Below, in pieces: positions 26,526 to 40,181 of a DNA stretch of 64,000 nucleotides (position 1 is its first letter; each line of letters opens with the position of its first letter). Source of the stretch: Helicobacter mehlei (GTDB lineage Bacteria; Campylobacterota; Campylobacteria; Campylobacterales; Helicobacteraceae). The translations under genes and the position numbers were made by a program. Location of the stretch: the NCBI RefSeq assembly GCF_003660265.1, contig NZ_QXQP01000003.1, positions 1-64,000 on the forward strand, in the 5' to 3' direction. The notes beneath the pieces are model-generated. The model saw only the letters and a list, made by a program, of their open reading frames with translations. It was not told where the DNA came from and ran no database searches.

Positions 26526-27476
26526 TTATTTTTTTAAATATCCTTGTAAGAGTTCTTGGATCTCATGAGGATGGGACTTGATCACAAACCCATCAGCGTG
26601 TAACGAGTCGGCAAGTTGTTTATTAGATTCGCTACTCATGGAAGAATTGACGATGACGGGTAAATGCTTGGTGCGCGCGTCGGCTTTAATGCGCTTGAGC
26701 ACCTCAAAGCCCGATACAACCGGCATTTCTAAATCCGTGATCACCGCCCCGACCTCATCGATCATGTTGTCTGAAAAAAGCCGTTTCAAGAGCTCATCCC
26801 CATTAGGAAAGGTTTCGTATTTTAAATGCAAACTCTCCACGATCTTTTCTAAATTTTTCATCGCCACTTGCGAATCTTCAGCAATAAAGATCGTTTTATC
26901 GCTCTGCACCGCTTCAACAAACTGGGTTTTGAGGAAGTCTAATTCTTGGATCGCCGGGAAAGTCTCTACTAACATCTTTTCGACATCTAAAATCTGAATC
27001 ACCCGCTCTTGCTCAAAACGCGTGATTGCACTCACCTTCCCCCCCGCATCAAAACCCTGCTTGTCCCCCACGCTGATCTCCCCCCAACTCTTATGCACAA
27101 TCCGCTTGATTGCAAAAATCTTCAAACCCACCACATACCCCGAAAACTCGCACACAATGACCAAGTTTTTATCACTCTGCACAGAAGAAGTGCTCAAATC
27201 CCGATTGGGCATGCGCGCATCGTAGTAGAGCCAACGCCCCACATCAATTAAGGGCACAGATTCACCCCGAATAGTCAAAAAACCCAACATCATGCCCTCA
27301 TTGCCCCCCACCGTTTCAGTTACATCACCATCATAATGGATGATCTCGCGGATCTTAAAAATATTAATGCCATACAATTCGGCATCGTTGTTTCCATCGC
27401 TCGTTAGCGTGAAACACAAGAATTGCGCTTCGTTATTGAGGTGTAAAGAAATGGTGCTATCAATGTCGCTAATCAA
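26526..27476 (-). CDS. cheV2: Chemotaxis coupling/receiver protein CheV2
   Basis: A 316-residue protein with an N-terminal CheW domain (about 15-165) that couples receptors to CheA and a C-terminal receiver domain. The receiver has the acidic pocket IAEDSQ, the phosphorylatable Asp in VITDLEMPV and the conserved Lys in VIKSHP. Helicobacter has three CheV proteins; the position between ligA and aspS matches H. pylori HP0616 (CheV2). The start is a TTG with AAAGGAT upstream. It shares a 96-base divergent gap with ligA. Confidence 0.92.
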   Translation of the reverse strand: MISDIDSTISLHLNNEAQFLCFTLTSDGNNDAELYGINIFKIREIIHYDGDVTETVGGNEGMMLGFLTIRGESVPLIDVGRWLYYDARMPNRDLSTSSVQSDKNLVIVCEFSGYVVGLKIFAIKRIVHKSWGEISVGDKQGFDAGGKVSAITRFEQERVIQILDVEKMLVETFPAIQELDFLKTQFVEAVQSDKTIFIAEDSQVAMKNLEKIVESLHLKYETFPNGDELLKRLFSDNMIDEVGAVITDLEMPVVSGFEVLKRIKADARTKHLPVIVNSSMSSESNKQLADSLHADGFVIKSHPHEIQELLQGYLKK

Positions 27477-27569
27477 AACTATCCTTTAGGCGATATAGTC
27501 GCTCAAGCTATTTTAACCTAAAAAGAGATAAAATTTACCCTAAATTAACGCCATTATAGCAAGAGCTAG

Positions 27570-30031
<2,462 letters not shown>

Positions 30032-30072
30032 TAGATGTCCTTTCTTTTTAGGTGGGCTATTGTAGCATAAAC

Positions 30073-31162
30073 CTAGTGTTTGGACTCTGTTTTCTGCCTT
30101 TTTTGCAAAATCTCAGTGGCTTTTTTGCCCTGCTCGCTTTGGGGGTAGAGTTGGCTTAAAGAGCGCATGAATCGTTCAAAATTAGCCTGATCCTTCAAAA
30201 ACCCAAAAGACCAAGCGGTGTGCCAAAGCAAAATGGGCATGTAGGTGGTTTTATCCTTGATGAGGGCACTATGCTTGTAAAAGCTAATCGCTTGGGTGTA
30301 GTGCTTTTGTTCATAGGCGCATTCTCCAGCCATGTAATAGCTATAGGCAGGTCGGTACTTGATTTCGCCCAACCACTCAAACCGTGCGCCCGCTTGCTCG
30401 TGTTGCTTGTGGCGGAAAAGTTTCAAAGCCTCTTGAAAAATCTCTTTGCGCTTGCCATAATCTTTGATAAAGGACTGCGGGACTTGGGGAGCGGACTCTT
30501 TGGAGGGGGAGGAGGAGGTGGGGACGATCACGGGCGGGGTTTGGGGGGAGGGGGTAGTTGCTGGAGCTGGAGCTTGGGATGGTGGGGTAGGGACTTGGGG
30601 GGGGGGTGGTTTTTTCTTGGATTATCTTTTCTTGGATGCGGGCAAGCTCTTGGAGTTTTTGGGCATTTGCCTGCGCTTGATCATCAATGGATTTTTGGAT
30701 AGTTGCCAACTTACTAGCAAAATCGGTATTCATCTGCGTGATGAGCTGGTTGGTAGCGGCAATTTTTTGATCGAGTTGTTGGAGGGCGTTTTTATTGCTC
30801 TCCACTTGGGTTTTGAGGGTTTCTAACAAGTTGGCTTGGCTTTTGAGCATGTCTGCTTGCATCTCTTGGGTTGCCTTCAAGGATTTGAGGGCTTGATCGT
30901 GGCTCTCTAGCGTTGTGGAGAAGTCATGCAACTTGGCTGCTTGGCCTTTAAAAAGATTATTGAGCCCATCTTGGTGTTGTGAAAGCGCATCGGTTTGGTT
31001 TTGTAGAGTGGTGAGGATATTTTCTAAATTCCGGTTACTGGATTTGAGCGTGTTGAGCTCTTGTTTGGTCGCACCACTCTGCAAATCAAAAGCAGAGGGC
31101 TCGGCACAAAGAACCCCCAAAAGCCCTACATACAGTCCAAAACGGGACACCACAACACCCAC
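30073..31162 (-). pseudogene. cpoB: Tol-Pal coordination protein CpoB/YbgF, interrupted at a C10 tract
   Basis: A periplasmic protein that links Tol-Pal to cell-wall synthesis at division. It starts at a GTG right after the pal stop. A signal peptide (LYVGLLGVLCA) and a long coiled coil (about 25-185) end at a Pro-rich linker; then the frame is broken. The tract of ten C at 30597-30606 puts the reading frame into a Ser/Pro/Arg-rich dead end. With nine C (or twelve) the frame continues through QVPTPPSQAPAPATT into a normal TPR domain (for example SYYMAGECAYEQ) ending at 30073. So the gene is either phase-variable and off here, or the tract length is misread. The intact product would be about 362 residues. 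Confidence 0.8.
30597..30606 (-). repeat. Homopolymer C10 tract inside cpoB
   Basis: Ten G on the plus strand at the coiled-coil/linker junction of cpoB. One C fewer restores the full-length frame. Confidence 0.9.
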
Positions 31163-31750
31163 CTAATCCACCACTTTAATATTCACTCTTCTGTTCTTGC
31201 GGTAACACTCTTTGACTTTTTCTTGGCATGCTGGCTTGGTCTCTCCATAGCTGACAATCTTAATCGTCTCCTTGGGAATGCCCTTGACAATCAAAGCCCG
31301 CTTGACGCTCAAGGCACGTTTTAAGCCCAATGCAAAATTATATTCGCCCGTGCCAAATTCGTCCGTATTGCCTTCTAAGAGGACTTTCATGTGTGAATCT
31401 TTAATCTTTTGCACACTCTCATCGATCACATCTTGCATGTCTGTGCGCACGCTGTATTTGTCAAAGTCAAAGTAAATTTCTCCAATGATCGTGCCACTAG
31501 GGAAAGTAGCCTTGGGGGGTTCTGGGGTTGGAGCGGGTTGGGGTTCTGGCTGTGGCTGTGGGGCGGGCTGTGGAGCTGGTGTGGGTTGGGGTTGCACCTG
31601 CTCTTTTTGCATGGTCTGATCCTGCTTAAAGGCGGGCTGTGGAGCTGGTGTGGGTTGCTCAGGAGGTAAAGTTGCCGGGGGCACATGGCGACCAGCACAG
31701 CCCACAACTAACAAACCAAGCAAAAGAACTCCCTTCATCGTTGCATTCAT
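31163..31750 (-). CDS. pal: Peptidoglycan-associated lipoprotein
   Basis: About 195 residues. Lipoprotein signal with lipobox VVGC; the mature protein is anchored in the outer membrane. A long Pro/Gln/Ala-rich linker (about 25-80) leads to the OmpA-like peptidoglycan-binding domain (IYFDFDKYSVR, LLEGNTDEFGTGEYN, RKNRRVNIKV). The ATG at 31750 has AAGGA five bases upstream; one at 31756 is too close to the SD. In H. pylori this is Omp18. Between tolB and cpoB in the Tol-Pal operon. Confidence 0.95.
   Translation of the reverse strand: MNATMKGVLLLGLLVVGCAGRHVPPATLPPEQPTPAPQPAFKQDQTMQKEQVQPQPTPAPQPAPQPQPEPQPAPTPEPPKATFPSGTIIGEIYFDFDKYSVRTDMQDVIDESVQKIKDSHMKVLLEGNTDEFGTGEYNFALGLKRALSVKRALIVKGIPKETIKIVSYGETKPACQEKVKECYRKNRRVNIKVVD
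31562..31657 (-). repeat. 27-bp direct repeat in the pal linker
   Basis: The same 27 bases occur at 31562-31588 and 31631-31657, both coding PTPAPQPA, 69 bases apart. Recombination would remove 23 codons in frame and shorten the linker. Confidence 0.8.
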
Positions 31751-31807
31751 AACCATCCTTGAAACTAATTTTCTTGATTATATAACAAAACTTTAAAAAA
31801 CCAGTGA

Positions 31808-33052
31808 TCACCAATCAAAGGATTGGATGTTAATGCCCTTCAGCGGAAAAAGATAGCTTTGGTTATAATCTAGCAAGATCACACCTAGCGCACTTTGTTG
31901 GGCTGCTTTTTTGACAAACATGATCGCCTTGCCATCTTCAGAGAAGTGGGGCATTTGATTGACTCCGCTAGCAGTCAAACGGCGGACATGGTTGCTTTTG
32001 AGCGTGATCATGTAGAGATTGAAAGCACTTTGTCCATTCTCATCGCGTTCTTCACGGCTCACAAAGGCAATTTTATTTCCAAAAGCACTCACCGAATCGT
32101 TATTTTGGGCATAATAGACCACCTGCTCGGCGGGAGCATTGGGGTTAAGCTTTTTGATATAAATATTTGGCTGACCAGATCGATCGGAGACAAAAACCAT
32201 GGACTTGGCATGGTTGATAAAAATACCAGAAACATCAATCCCGCTGTATTGGGTCAAGCGTTCTTGGGTTTTTTTGGCCGTGTCGTATAAAAAAATATCA
32301 GATTGCCCCTCGGGTGCTAGGGTTAAAAGCAATTTTTTTCCATCAGGACTTACACTAGAAACGGCAGCCATCCCCTCGCTTTGGGCAATGACCTCACTAG
32401 AGCCATCTTGGATATTGTATTTAACGATGGTGGGTTCTTGGAGATATTGCGTATAATAGATCTCTGTTTGTTCGGTATTGGCCCATTTGGGGAAGAGATT
32501 TAACAAATTGTTTTGGATGATGTCCTTTTGGTAGGTCAGCGTGTAGTCTGCCACCGCAATATTGGTAACCCCGGGTTCGATATAGCGCGCAAAGACCACT
32601 AGGCGATTCATCCAAGCCACAGAGGGCAAGTTTAGACTAGCATGGGCATCTGTTGCCACATGGTGGGCGATGAAGGGGTAGAGGGTTTTATCCTCAAAGG
32701 CATAATCCTTAATGCTCTGAATATTCTTGTTTTGGACATCATGGATACGGACATTAACTTGAGTGGGCTCTTCCATGCTTAATTCGACCAATAGGCGCAC
32801 ACCCTGAGAAGCTAGCGCATTGTAGTTAGGGTTGTTAGGTTGTTGCAACCCGCCCGTAATGACTTTAAAATGCCCACTGATCTTCAAATCGGCTAAGAGC
32901 ATGGTGTAAATTTTTTTGAGATAGGGGCTTTGGGGGTTGGTGTAGCGCACTTCAACTTTAGAGAGTTTTTGAATGGTTTTGATAATATCTAAATCCGCAT
33001 CGGCAGCAAAGAGGCACGAGGCGCACAGCACAAGCCATAAAATCCGCATCAT
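31808..33052 (-). CDS. tolB: Tol-Pal system protein TolB
   Basis: A 414-residue periplasmic protein. After a signal peptide (WLVLCASCLFAAD) comes the N-terminal domain that contacts TolA, then a beta-propeller whose repeats are visible (SPDGKKLLLTL, NHAKSMVFVSDRSGQPNIY, FSEDGKAIMFV). It couples the inner-membrane Tol motor to Pal. The ATG overlaps the tolA stop (TAATG) and has AAAGGAT upstream. Confidence 0.93.
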   Translation of the reverse strand: MMRILWLVLCASCLFAADADLDIIKTIQKLSKVEVRYTNPQSPYLKKIYTMLLADLKISGHFKVITGGLQQPNNPNYNALASQGVRLLVELSMEEPTQVNVRIHDVQNKNIQSIKDYAFEDKTLYPFIAHHVATDAHASLNLPSVAWMNRLVVFARYIEPGVTNIAVADYTLTYQKDIIQNNLLNLFPKWANTEQTEIYYTQYLQEPTIVKYNIQDGSSEVIAQSEGMAAVSSVSPDGKKLLLTLAPEGQSDIFLYDTAKKTQERLTQYSGIDVSGIFINHAKSMVFVSDRSGQPNIYIKKLNPNAPAEQVVYYAQNNDSVSAFGNKIAFVSREERDENGQSAFNLYMITLKSNHVRRLTASGVNQMPHFSEDGKAIMFVKKAAQQSALGVILLDYNQSYLFPLKGINIQSFDW

Positions 33053-33840
33053 TAATCCTTTGTTTTAAAATTAACTTGGAGAGTGATCGCCCGTCTGCCC
33101 GGATAGGGGGGGAAGGTTTTGTTTTTTAGGGCACTTAAGAAGGTGAACACTTGTTGGTTAAAATCGGCAAAAGGAGAGGGTTTGACCACGCTAAACTGCA
33201 GTTTGCCCTCCTCTGAAATGTAAATTATCACACTTGCTTGGGTTTTTTGGTAAAAGTGCAAATGCCATTGATCGTCTAGGATTTTGTAAATTTGTTGCAC
33301 CCAAGCTTTAAATTCTTGATCCGATGTGTTTTCTTTTTGGGGCACTTGGAAATCAATGTCCTTATTTTTAATGACCTGCAAATGCTCCTGAAAATTATTT
33401 AAACTGCTCTGCAAATCCTTAAAGGCTTGCTGGTGTTGGTTGAATTGAATCCCTTGTAATAACTCTTGAGCTTGCCGCATTTGCTGGATTTGCTCCTTGC
33501 TCACGCTAGGCTGAGGCGGGGGTGTGGCTTTTTTAGGGCTGGGTGGGGCATGTTTAAACCCCTGAATGGATGAAAACACATCTTGCACGCCCAAGTCTTG
33601 TTTAAAGGGGTTTTGGTCGGGTTGAGGGGTGTTTTTGGGAGGGGTTGGGATGGGTTTAGGGGTCTCTTTGGGTGCAGGCAACTTAGCAGGAGTTTCGACT
33701 AAAAAATCAATATCCATAGTTTGCAAAATCGTAGGGGTAGGTTTAGGGGTTTGGATTTGTATTAAAAGCAGACTTAATAAAAACGCATAGGTTATGCATG
33801 CCAAAAATCCCGATCCCACAAAGAGAACTTGGTTTTTCAT
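33052..33840 (-). CDS. tolA: TolA/TonB-like energy-transducing protein
   Basis: About 262 residues: short cytosolic N-terminus, one membrane span (LACITYAFLLSLLLIQI), a Pro/Lys-rich region (about 32-110), a helical Gln-rich segment and a C-terminal domain like that of TonB/TolA (ASVIIYISEEGKLQF, PPYPGRRAITLQVNF). It bridges the TolQR motor to TolB/Pal. The ATG overlaps the tolR stop as TGATG. Sequence alone does not separate TolA from TonB; the operon favours TolA. Confidence 0.85.
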   Translation of the reverse strand: MKNQVLFVGSGFLACITYAFLLSLLLIQIQTPKPTPTILQTMDIDFLVETPAKLPAPKETPKPIPTPPKNTPQPDQNPFKQDLGVQDVFSSIQGFKHAPPSPKKATPPPQPSVSKEQIQQMRQAQELLQGIQFNQHQQAFKDLQSSLNNFQEHLQVIKNKDIDFQVPQKENTSDQEFKAWVQQIYKILDDQWHLHFYQKTQASVIIYISEEGKLQFSVVKPSPFADFNQQVFTFLSALKNKTFPPYPGRRAITLQVNFKTKD

Positions 33841-34244
33841 CACGCACTGGTTACTAGAGAAACCTTATGAAAGCCCGCCTCTCTAATATTTTTGAGTAAA
33901 AAAATGATGTGATCGTAGATCAAGCCTTTGTCGGCTCGGATATAAACGGGGGTGTTTTTAGGGTATTGGGTAGCAATTTGCAAAAATGCTTTGGGGAAGG
34001 AGGCAAGTTGGTAGGTGTCTTTATTGATGTAAATATTGCCCTTAATGTCCATGCGGATTTCCAAAATCTTGTTCTTAGGGGTGTTGGTGTTTTTGGAACC
34101 TTTGGGCAATTCTATCGATTCGTGGTAAGTGAGGGTGGGCGTGGTGATCATCAAGATCGCCAACAAAACCAACATAATATCCACTAAGGGTGTGATATTC
34201 AGTTCTGGTTTGTCATTGTCCCAATCATCTACTACATAAGACAT
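33840..34244 (-). CDS. tolR: TolR/ExbD-type motor protein
   Basis: A 134-residue protein with one membrane span near residues 20-38 (PLVDIMLVLLAILMI) containing the conserved proton-path Asp, and a periplasmic domain (VYIRADKGLIYD). It uses proton motive force with TolQ. Stop/start overlaps (TAATG, TGATG) join it to tolQ and tolA. ExbD is the alternative name; neighbours favour TolR. Confidence 0.9.
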   Translation of the reverse strand: MSYVVDDWDNDKPELNITPLVDIMLVLLAILMITTPTLTYHESIELPKGSKNTNTPKNKILEIRMDIKGNIYINKDTYQLASFPKAFLQIATQYPKNTPVYIRADKGLIYDHIIFLLKNIREAGFHKVSLVTSA

Positions 34245-34795
34245 TACTTCTCTTTGGCTACCAAAACATCAATTTGCATTTGCACGAACACGGACAGATC
34301 ATAGACTTTGCGCTTTAAGATCAAAAAGAAGGAATAAGCCGGAATAGCGGTTAAAATGCCCGCTGCAGTGGCTACTAGGGCTTTTGAGATGACCGGGGCG
34401 ATGATCTCAAAAGAGACTTGCCCACCTGTGCCCAAATGCCCAAAGGCATTCAAAATCTCCACCACTGTTCCAAACAAGCCCACAAAGGGTGCGGTGGAAG
34501 CCACGATACTCAGCACCACTAACCCGGTGGTATTTTGCTTGAGCACCTGCCCCTTCCACACAGACAAGAGCTCGTGGGATACCCGTGCGCCAATTTCTTT
34601 AAATAACTTGAAGTTAGGCATCTCTTGGCGGCCATCAATAATGGCTTCTAGGGAATCCTTCTCACGCATAATATTGCTTTTAATGGAAATATATTTGTAA
34701 AAAAATATCCACAAGGTTAAAATAAAATACAGTGAAAGCAAAGCGATCACCGCAATGGTTACCCAGCCACTCTCATTAAAAAAGTCAGCGATCAC
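34244..34795 (-). CDS. tolQ: TolQ/ExbB-type motor protein
   Basis: A 183-residue protein with three membrane spans and the conserved loop STAPFVGLFGTVVEILNAF plus KALVATAAGILTAIPAY that forms the proton channel around TolR. It starts at a GTG five bases after atpC, so the ATP synthase and Tol operons may be read together. Same arrangement in H. pylori. Confidence 0.92.
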   Translation of the reverse strand: MIADFFNESGWVTIAVIALLSLYFILTLWIFFYKYISIKSNIMREKDSLEAIIDGRQEMPNFKLFKEIGARVSHELLSVWKGQVLKQNTTGLVVLSIVASTAPFVGLFGTVVEILNAFGHLGTGGQVSFEIIAPVISKALVATAAGILTAIPAYSFFLILKRKVYDLSVFVQMQIDVLVAKEK

Positions 34796-34800
34796 GACGG

Positions 34801-35172
34801 CTACCTTAAACCATGTGCTTCAATTTTGGCGATCACGCTAGAAATTGCGATGCGATCGGAAGTGGCATCTTCTAGGAGCTTTTTAGCCTTATAGACCTCA
34901 TCGTCACCCTTGATAAACACTGCCCCATCGGCCAAAATATCCACGCTCGCATGCTTGACTTCAACATACCCCCAGTTGATCGCAATCAAACTAATTTGCT
35001 GTTCCCTTTCAATTTCAACCACCCCACTTTTGAGCAAAGAAACCATGTTGCTATGCCCTTTGAGCACGCCAAATTCACCCTCTGCTCCGGGTAGAGTGAT
35101 GCGATCCACTTGACCGGCAAAAATCTCACCTTGTGGCACCACAATGCTAACCATTAAGTCCATCGCACCCAT
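34801..35172 (-). CDS. atpC: F1Fo ATP synthase epsilon subunit
   Basis: About 123 residues. The N-terminal beta-sandwich (VSIVVPQGE, LPGAEGEFGVLKGH) is followed by a short helical C-terminus. It couples gamma rotation to Fo and can inhibit hydrolysis. Several starts compete; I took the ATG eight bases after AAGG, but the ATG at 35163 (MDLMVSIVV) fits homologue length as well. Last gene of the atp operon. Confidence 0.93.
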   Translation of the reverse strand: MGAMDLMVSIVVPQGEIFAGQVDRITLPGAEGEFGVLKGHSNMVSLLKSGVVEIEREQQISLIAINWGYVEVKHASVDILADGAVFIKGDDEVYKAKKLLEDATSDRIAISSVIAKIEAHGLR

Positions 35173-35181
35173 CACCTAGCC

Positions 35182-36654
<1,473 letters not shown>

Positions 36655-36659
36655 TTAAA

Positions 36660-37577
36660 CTATCTAATCGCTTCCACGCCGGCATTAATCTCGACAAGCT
36701 CAGTGGTGATCGCCTCTTGACGTGCCTTGTTATAAGAGATTGTGAGCGAACGCACCAAATCAGCAGCGTTATTGGTCGCTGTGTCCATCGCCTGCATGCG
36801 CGCGCTATGCTCGGCTGCTAGGGAATCGAGCAAAGCGTAATACATGTTAAACTCAATGAATTTTTTAGCTAAAGCATCTAAGATCACACCCTCTTCATCA
36901 TCAGGTTCGACCATGATCCCCTCCTGTGTCTCTCCACTATGGAGACTATTTTCTTCTAGTTGGGTGCTATCAAATTCTAATGGAAGTATCTTTTTGATTT
37001 TGATCTGCTGGGAGATCATGTTTTTAAACCCATTATGGATAATCACCACGCTATCGGTCAAACCATTCAAATAATCTTGCACCGCCCTATCAATAAAGGC
37101 ACTTGCGCGATCATAATCAGGTGAGGAGCTCAAATCTAAAGCCTTATCCAGTAAGCTAATCCCGTTGTAAGCAAAATACGCTACACCCTTTTTGCCAATC
37201 CCCCTTAAGCGCACCTTAATCCCTTGTTCTTTATAGTGGTTAATCAAACGCACCACTTCTTTGATGGTAGCAACATTAAAGCCCCCACAAAGCCCCTTAT
37301 CAGCTGTAACAAAGATAATATCAATCTTTTGGATTTGGGTTTTTTCTAATTGGAAAAAATACTGGCTTTCAATACTTTTTAAACCCCTAGTCTTGATCTT
37401 GGCACAAATATCGGCAAAAACTTCGTTGAGCTTGCGGGCAAAAATCTTAGAGCGGCGTGCCACTTCTTCGGTTTTTTTAAGCTTAGAAGTGGAAACGAGT
37501 TTCATGGCACGGGTCGTTTTTTGGGTATTCTTAACACTGGCGATTTTTTTTCTAATTTCTTTTAAACTCCCACCCAT
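36660..37577 (-). CDS. atpG: F1Fo ATP synthase gamma subunit
   Basis: A 305-residue central stalk subunit. N-terminal helix ([20 protein letters not shown]), the Rossmann-like middle ([12 protein letters not shown]) and the C-terminal helix ([20 protein letters not shown]) that rotates in the alpha3beta3 barrel are all present. GGGGGG just before the ATG serves as SD. Length is slightly above the usual 290. Confidence 0.96.
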   Translation of the reverse strand: MGGSLKEIRKKIASVKNTQKTTRAMKLVSTSKLKKTEEVARRSKIFARKLNEVFADICAKIKTRGLKSIESQYFFQLEKTQIQKIDIIFVTADKGLCGGFNVATIKEVVRLINHYKEQGIKVRLRGIGKKGVAYFAYNGISLLDKALDLSSSPDYDRASAFIDRAVQDYLNGLTDSVVIIHNGFKNMISQQIKIKKILPLEFDSTQLEENSLHSGETQEGIMVEPDDEEGVILDALAKKFIEFNMYYALLDSLAAEHSARMQAMDTATNNAADLVRSLTISYNKARQEAITTELVEINAGVEAIR

Positions 37578-37585
37578 GTGCCCCC

Positions 37586-39097
37586 CTAAATCACAAACCC
37601 GATTTTAAATTCTTCAATCGCAACTTTTAACATGGCTTCTAAATCCTTGTCTAAGGCTTTCTTGGTGCGGATATCCTCTAAAATATTAGAATACTTGGAC
37701 TCCAAGAAAGGATAAAGGCTCTCTTCAAACTGCACCACCTTATTAGCCGGGATACCATCTAAAAAGCCCTTGACACCGGTATAGATAATCACAATCTGCT
37801 TTTCAATGGGCAGGGGCGAGTAGGGGGGTTGTTTGAGCACTTCTACCATGCGTTGCCCCCGTTCTAATTGTTTGCGACTCACTTCGTCTAAATCAGAAGC
37901 AAATTGCGAAAAAGCTTGCAATTCTCTATACTGGGCTAAATCCAAGCGCAAAGTGCCGGCAACTTGTTTGGTGCCCTTAATTTGCGCCGCCCCACCCACA
38001 CGAGACACGGATAAGCCAACATTGATCGCCGGGCGGATACCGGAGTAAAACAAGTCAGTTTCTAAGAAAATCTGCCCGTCTGTGATGGAGATCACATTCG
38101 TGGGGATATAAGCCGACACATCGCCTGCTTGGGTTTCAATGATGGGGAGGGCTGTCAGCGAGCCTGCCCCCTTTTCATCACTCATTTTAGCCGCACGCTC
38201 GAGCAATCTGGAGTGGATATAGAACACATCGCCGGGGAAGGCTTCGCGCCCGGGGGGTCGGCGCAAAATCAAAGAGATTTCGCGATAAGCCACAGCGTGC
38301 TTGCTTAGATCATCATAAATAATCAAAGCGTGCCGCCCTTGATCTCTGAAATATTCCCCAATAGTCACCCCAGCATAGGGGGCCAAATATTGCATCGCTG
38401 GGGAGGCAGAGGCGGGGGCATTGACCACAACACTATATTCCATTGCCCCATATTCCTCTAATTTGCGCACCACCTGTGCCACGGTGGATTCTTTTTGCCC
38501 AATCGCCACATAGATGCAGATCACATTTTGATCTTTTTGGTTAATGATTGTGTCGATTGCCACGGTGGTTTTACCGGTTTGCTTGTCCCCGATGATGAGC
38601 TCTCTTTGCCCGCGCCCAATGGGCACAAGCGCATCGATTGCTTTAATGCCGGTTTGCAAGGGCTCATGCACGGATTTACGATCCATAATCCCCGGGGCCT
38701 TTTGCTCCACAAACTTAAAGGTGTCTGCCCCCAATGCACCTTTGCCATCTAAGGGTTCGCCCAGTGTGTTAATCACCCTCCCCACGACAGCATCACCTAC
38801 CGGCACTTTCATTAATTGCTTGGTACGTCTAACAGAAGTCCCTTCTTTAATGTGCTTCCCACCCCCCAAAACGATCACCCCAATACTCCCCTCTTCTAGG
38901 TTGGAAGCCAGTCCACGATCACCGGTGTCAAATTCCACCACTTCATAAGACATCACATCTTTAAGCCCATAAACCTTAGCCACGCCATCAGCATAAGCGA
39001 TTACCCGCCCTACCTGCGTGATATTGACATCTAACTCAAAATTTTCAATTCTCTCCTTAATGAGGGCACTAATCTCATCTGCTTTTAACTTTGGCAC
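37586..39097 (-). CDS. atpA: F1Fo ATP synthase alpha subunit
   Basis: A 503-residue non-catalytic nucleotide-binding subunit. P-loop GDKQTGKTT, the signature [14 protein letters not shown] and the N-terminal domain that binds delta are visible. SD AAGGAG precedes the ATG. Ordinary length. Confidence 0.97.
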   Translation of the reverse strand: MPKLKADEISALIKERIENFELDVNITQVGRVIAYADGVAKVYGLKDVMSYEVVEFDTGDRGLASNLEEGSIGVIVLGGGKHIKEGTSVRRTKQLMKVPVGDAVVGRVINTLGEPLDGKGALGADTFKFVEQKAPGIMDRKSVHEPLQTGIKAIDALVPIGRGQRELIIGDKQTGKTTVAIDTIINQKDQNVICIYVAIGQKESTVAQVVRKLEEYGAMEYSVVVNAPASASPAMQYLAPYAGVTIGEYFRDQGRHALIIYDDLSKHAVAYREISLILRRPPGREAFPGDVFYIHSRLLERAAKMSDEKGAGSLTALPIIETQAGDVSAYIPTNVISITDGQIFLETDLFYSGIRPAINVGLSVSRVGGAAQIKGTKQVAGTLRLDLAQYRELQAFSQFASDLDEVSRKQLERGQRMVEVLKQPPYSPLPIEKQIVIIYTGVKGFLDGIPANKVVQFEESLYPFLESKYSNILEDIRTKKALDKDLEAMLKVAIEEFKIGFVI

Positions 39098-39115
39098 TTT
39101 ATCTCCTTGTTATTT

Positions 39116-39649
39116 TTAGACCGCTTCCATGATATGGTGCTTGAGTTGGGCAAAAAAATTGTCTCTATAAAAGGCGATCTCAAGCCCTAAACCCGGAATA
39201 TCCAGCTTAATCCCCTCCATTTCCTCATCCACAAAGACTTTTAAACTCAGGCCAACTTCCAAGCGATCGGATACCTTGTGTTCCAAGTGCTTGAGTTGTT
39301 CCAAAGACACCTCTTGGTTAGTGTATAAAAACCCCCTATAAATACTTTTCTTTTCTTGTATCCAGCTAAGCAAATCTTGGTAGATATGGGGCAACAAACC
39401 TAGGCGCTTGTGTGTTGCCAAAAGGCGGATCAAATTACGCACCCTGCTGTCTTGTTCTTCTAAAACGCTGGTCAAAAGCTCCTCTTTAAAAGAACTAGGA
39501 TAATAAGGCGAATGGATGATCTCCACAAACTCGGCATGATCATAGAAAGCTACCAAACCCTCTAGGGTCTGCACAACTTGCTCGAGATCTTGAGCCTGAA
39601 AGCTATCTTGCAACGCTTTGGCATATTTTTTAGCGACCAGTTCTATCAT
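39116..39649 (-). CDS. atpH: F1Fo ATP synthase delta subunit
   Basis: A 177-residue OSCP/delta protein linking the peripheral stalk to the alpha subunit. The N-terminal helical domain (LVAKKYAKALQDSF) and the C-terminal strand region (GIKLDIPGLGLEIAF) match the family. It overlaps atpF by 4 bases. Confidence 0.94.
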   Translation of the reverse strand: MIELVAKKYAKALQDSFQAQDLEQVVQTLEGLVAFYDHAEFVEIIHSPYYPSSFKEELLTSVLEEQDSRVRNLIRLLATHKRLGLLPHIYQDLLSWIQEKKSIYRGFLYTNQEVSLEQLKHLEHKVSDRLEVGLSLKVFVDEEMEGIKLDIPGLGLEIAFYRDNFFAQLKHHIMEAV

Positions 39650-40170
39650 GGGATGACCCTTTGGTGGAGGAGGTGCATATAAGTGGGCAGATTAAAATGG
39701 GCTTGTTTGGATTTAAAGAGTTCTTCAAGCACCTCATCGATCACTTCTTGTTGGACCTTGACTTCCTCTTTGTCCATCAAACTCTGGTGGTTTTTGATGA
39801 GCTTTTCTATGGCGATTTTAGAGAGTTGCTCGTGTTTTTGGGTCAAAAGATAGGCTTCTTGTTTGGCATTGGAGAGAATTTGGCTGGCCTTTTGCTTGGC
39901 TTCCTCTAAAGAGCGCAATGCCTGTTCCTTTTCCTCTTTGATGGCTTGGCGTTCCTCCTGTAAACTGCTGAGTTTCTCAGAGATGCGCGCCCGCCGTTGT
40001 AACAACATCTTTTTTAAAGCCCCCCCCATCGCATACCACAAAATTCCCATGAACAAAATGAAATTCAAGACCCGTTCCACAATATCTGTTTGGGAAATGT
40101 CCATTGCCTCCCCACCACTTGCCCAACACAAAGCCCCTAAAGCCAACACCCCGACCAACACGCGCTCCAT
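39646..40170 (-). CDS. atpF: F1Fo ATP synthase b subunit
   Basis: About 174 residues. An N-terminal signal-like hydrophobic stretch (VLVGVLALGALCWA) is followed by a membrane segment (VLNFILFMGILWYA) and a long charged coiled coil, the peripheral stalk. The apparent signal peptide before the membrane anchor is a feature of epsilonproteobacterial b subunits. ATG at 40170 preferred over TTG at 40173. Confidence 0.92.
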   Translation of the reverse strand: MERVLVGVLALGALCWASGGEAMDISQTDIVERVLNFILFMGILWYAMGGALKKMLLQRRARISEKLSSLQEERQAIKEEKEQALRSLEEAKQKASQILSNAKQEAYLLTQKHEQLSKIAIEKLIKNHQSLMDKEEVKVQQEVIDEVLEELFKSKQAHFNLPTYMHLLHQRVIP

Positions 40171-40181
40171 CAAAGGTAACC

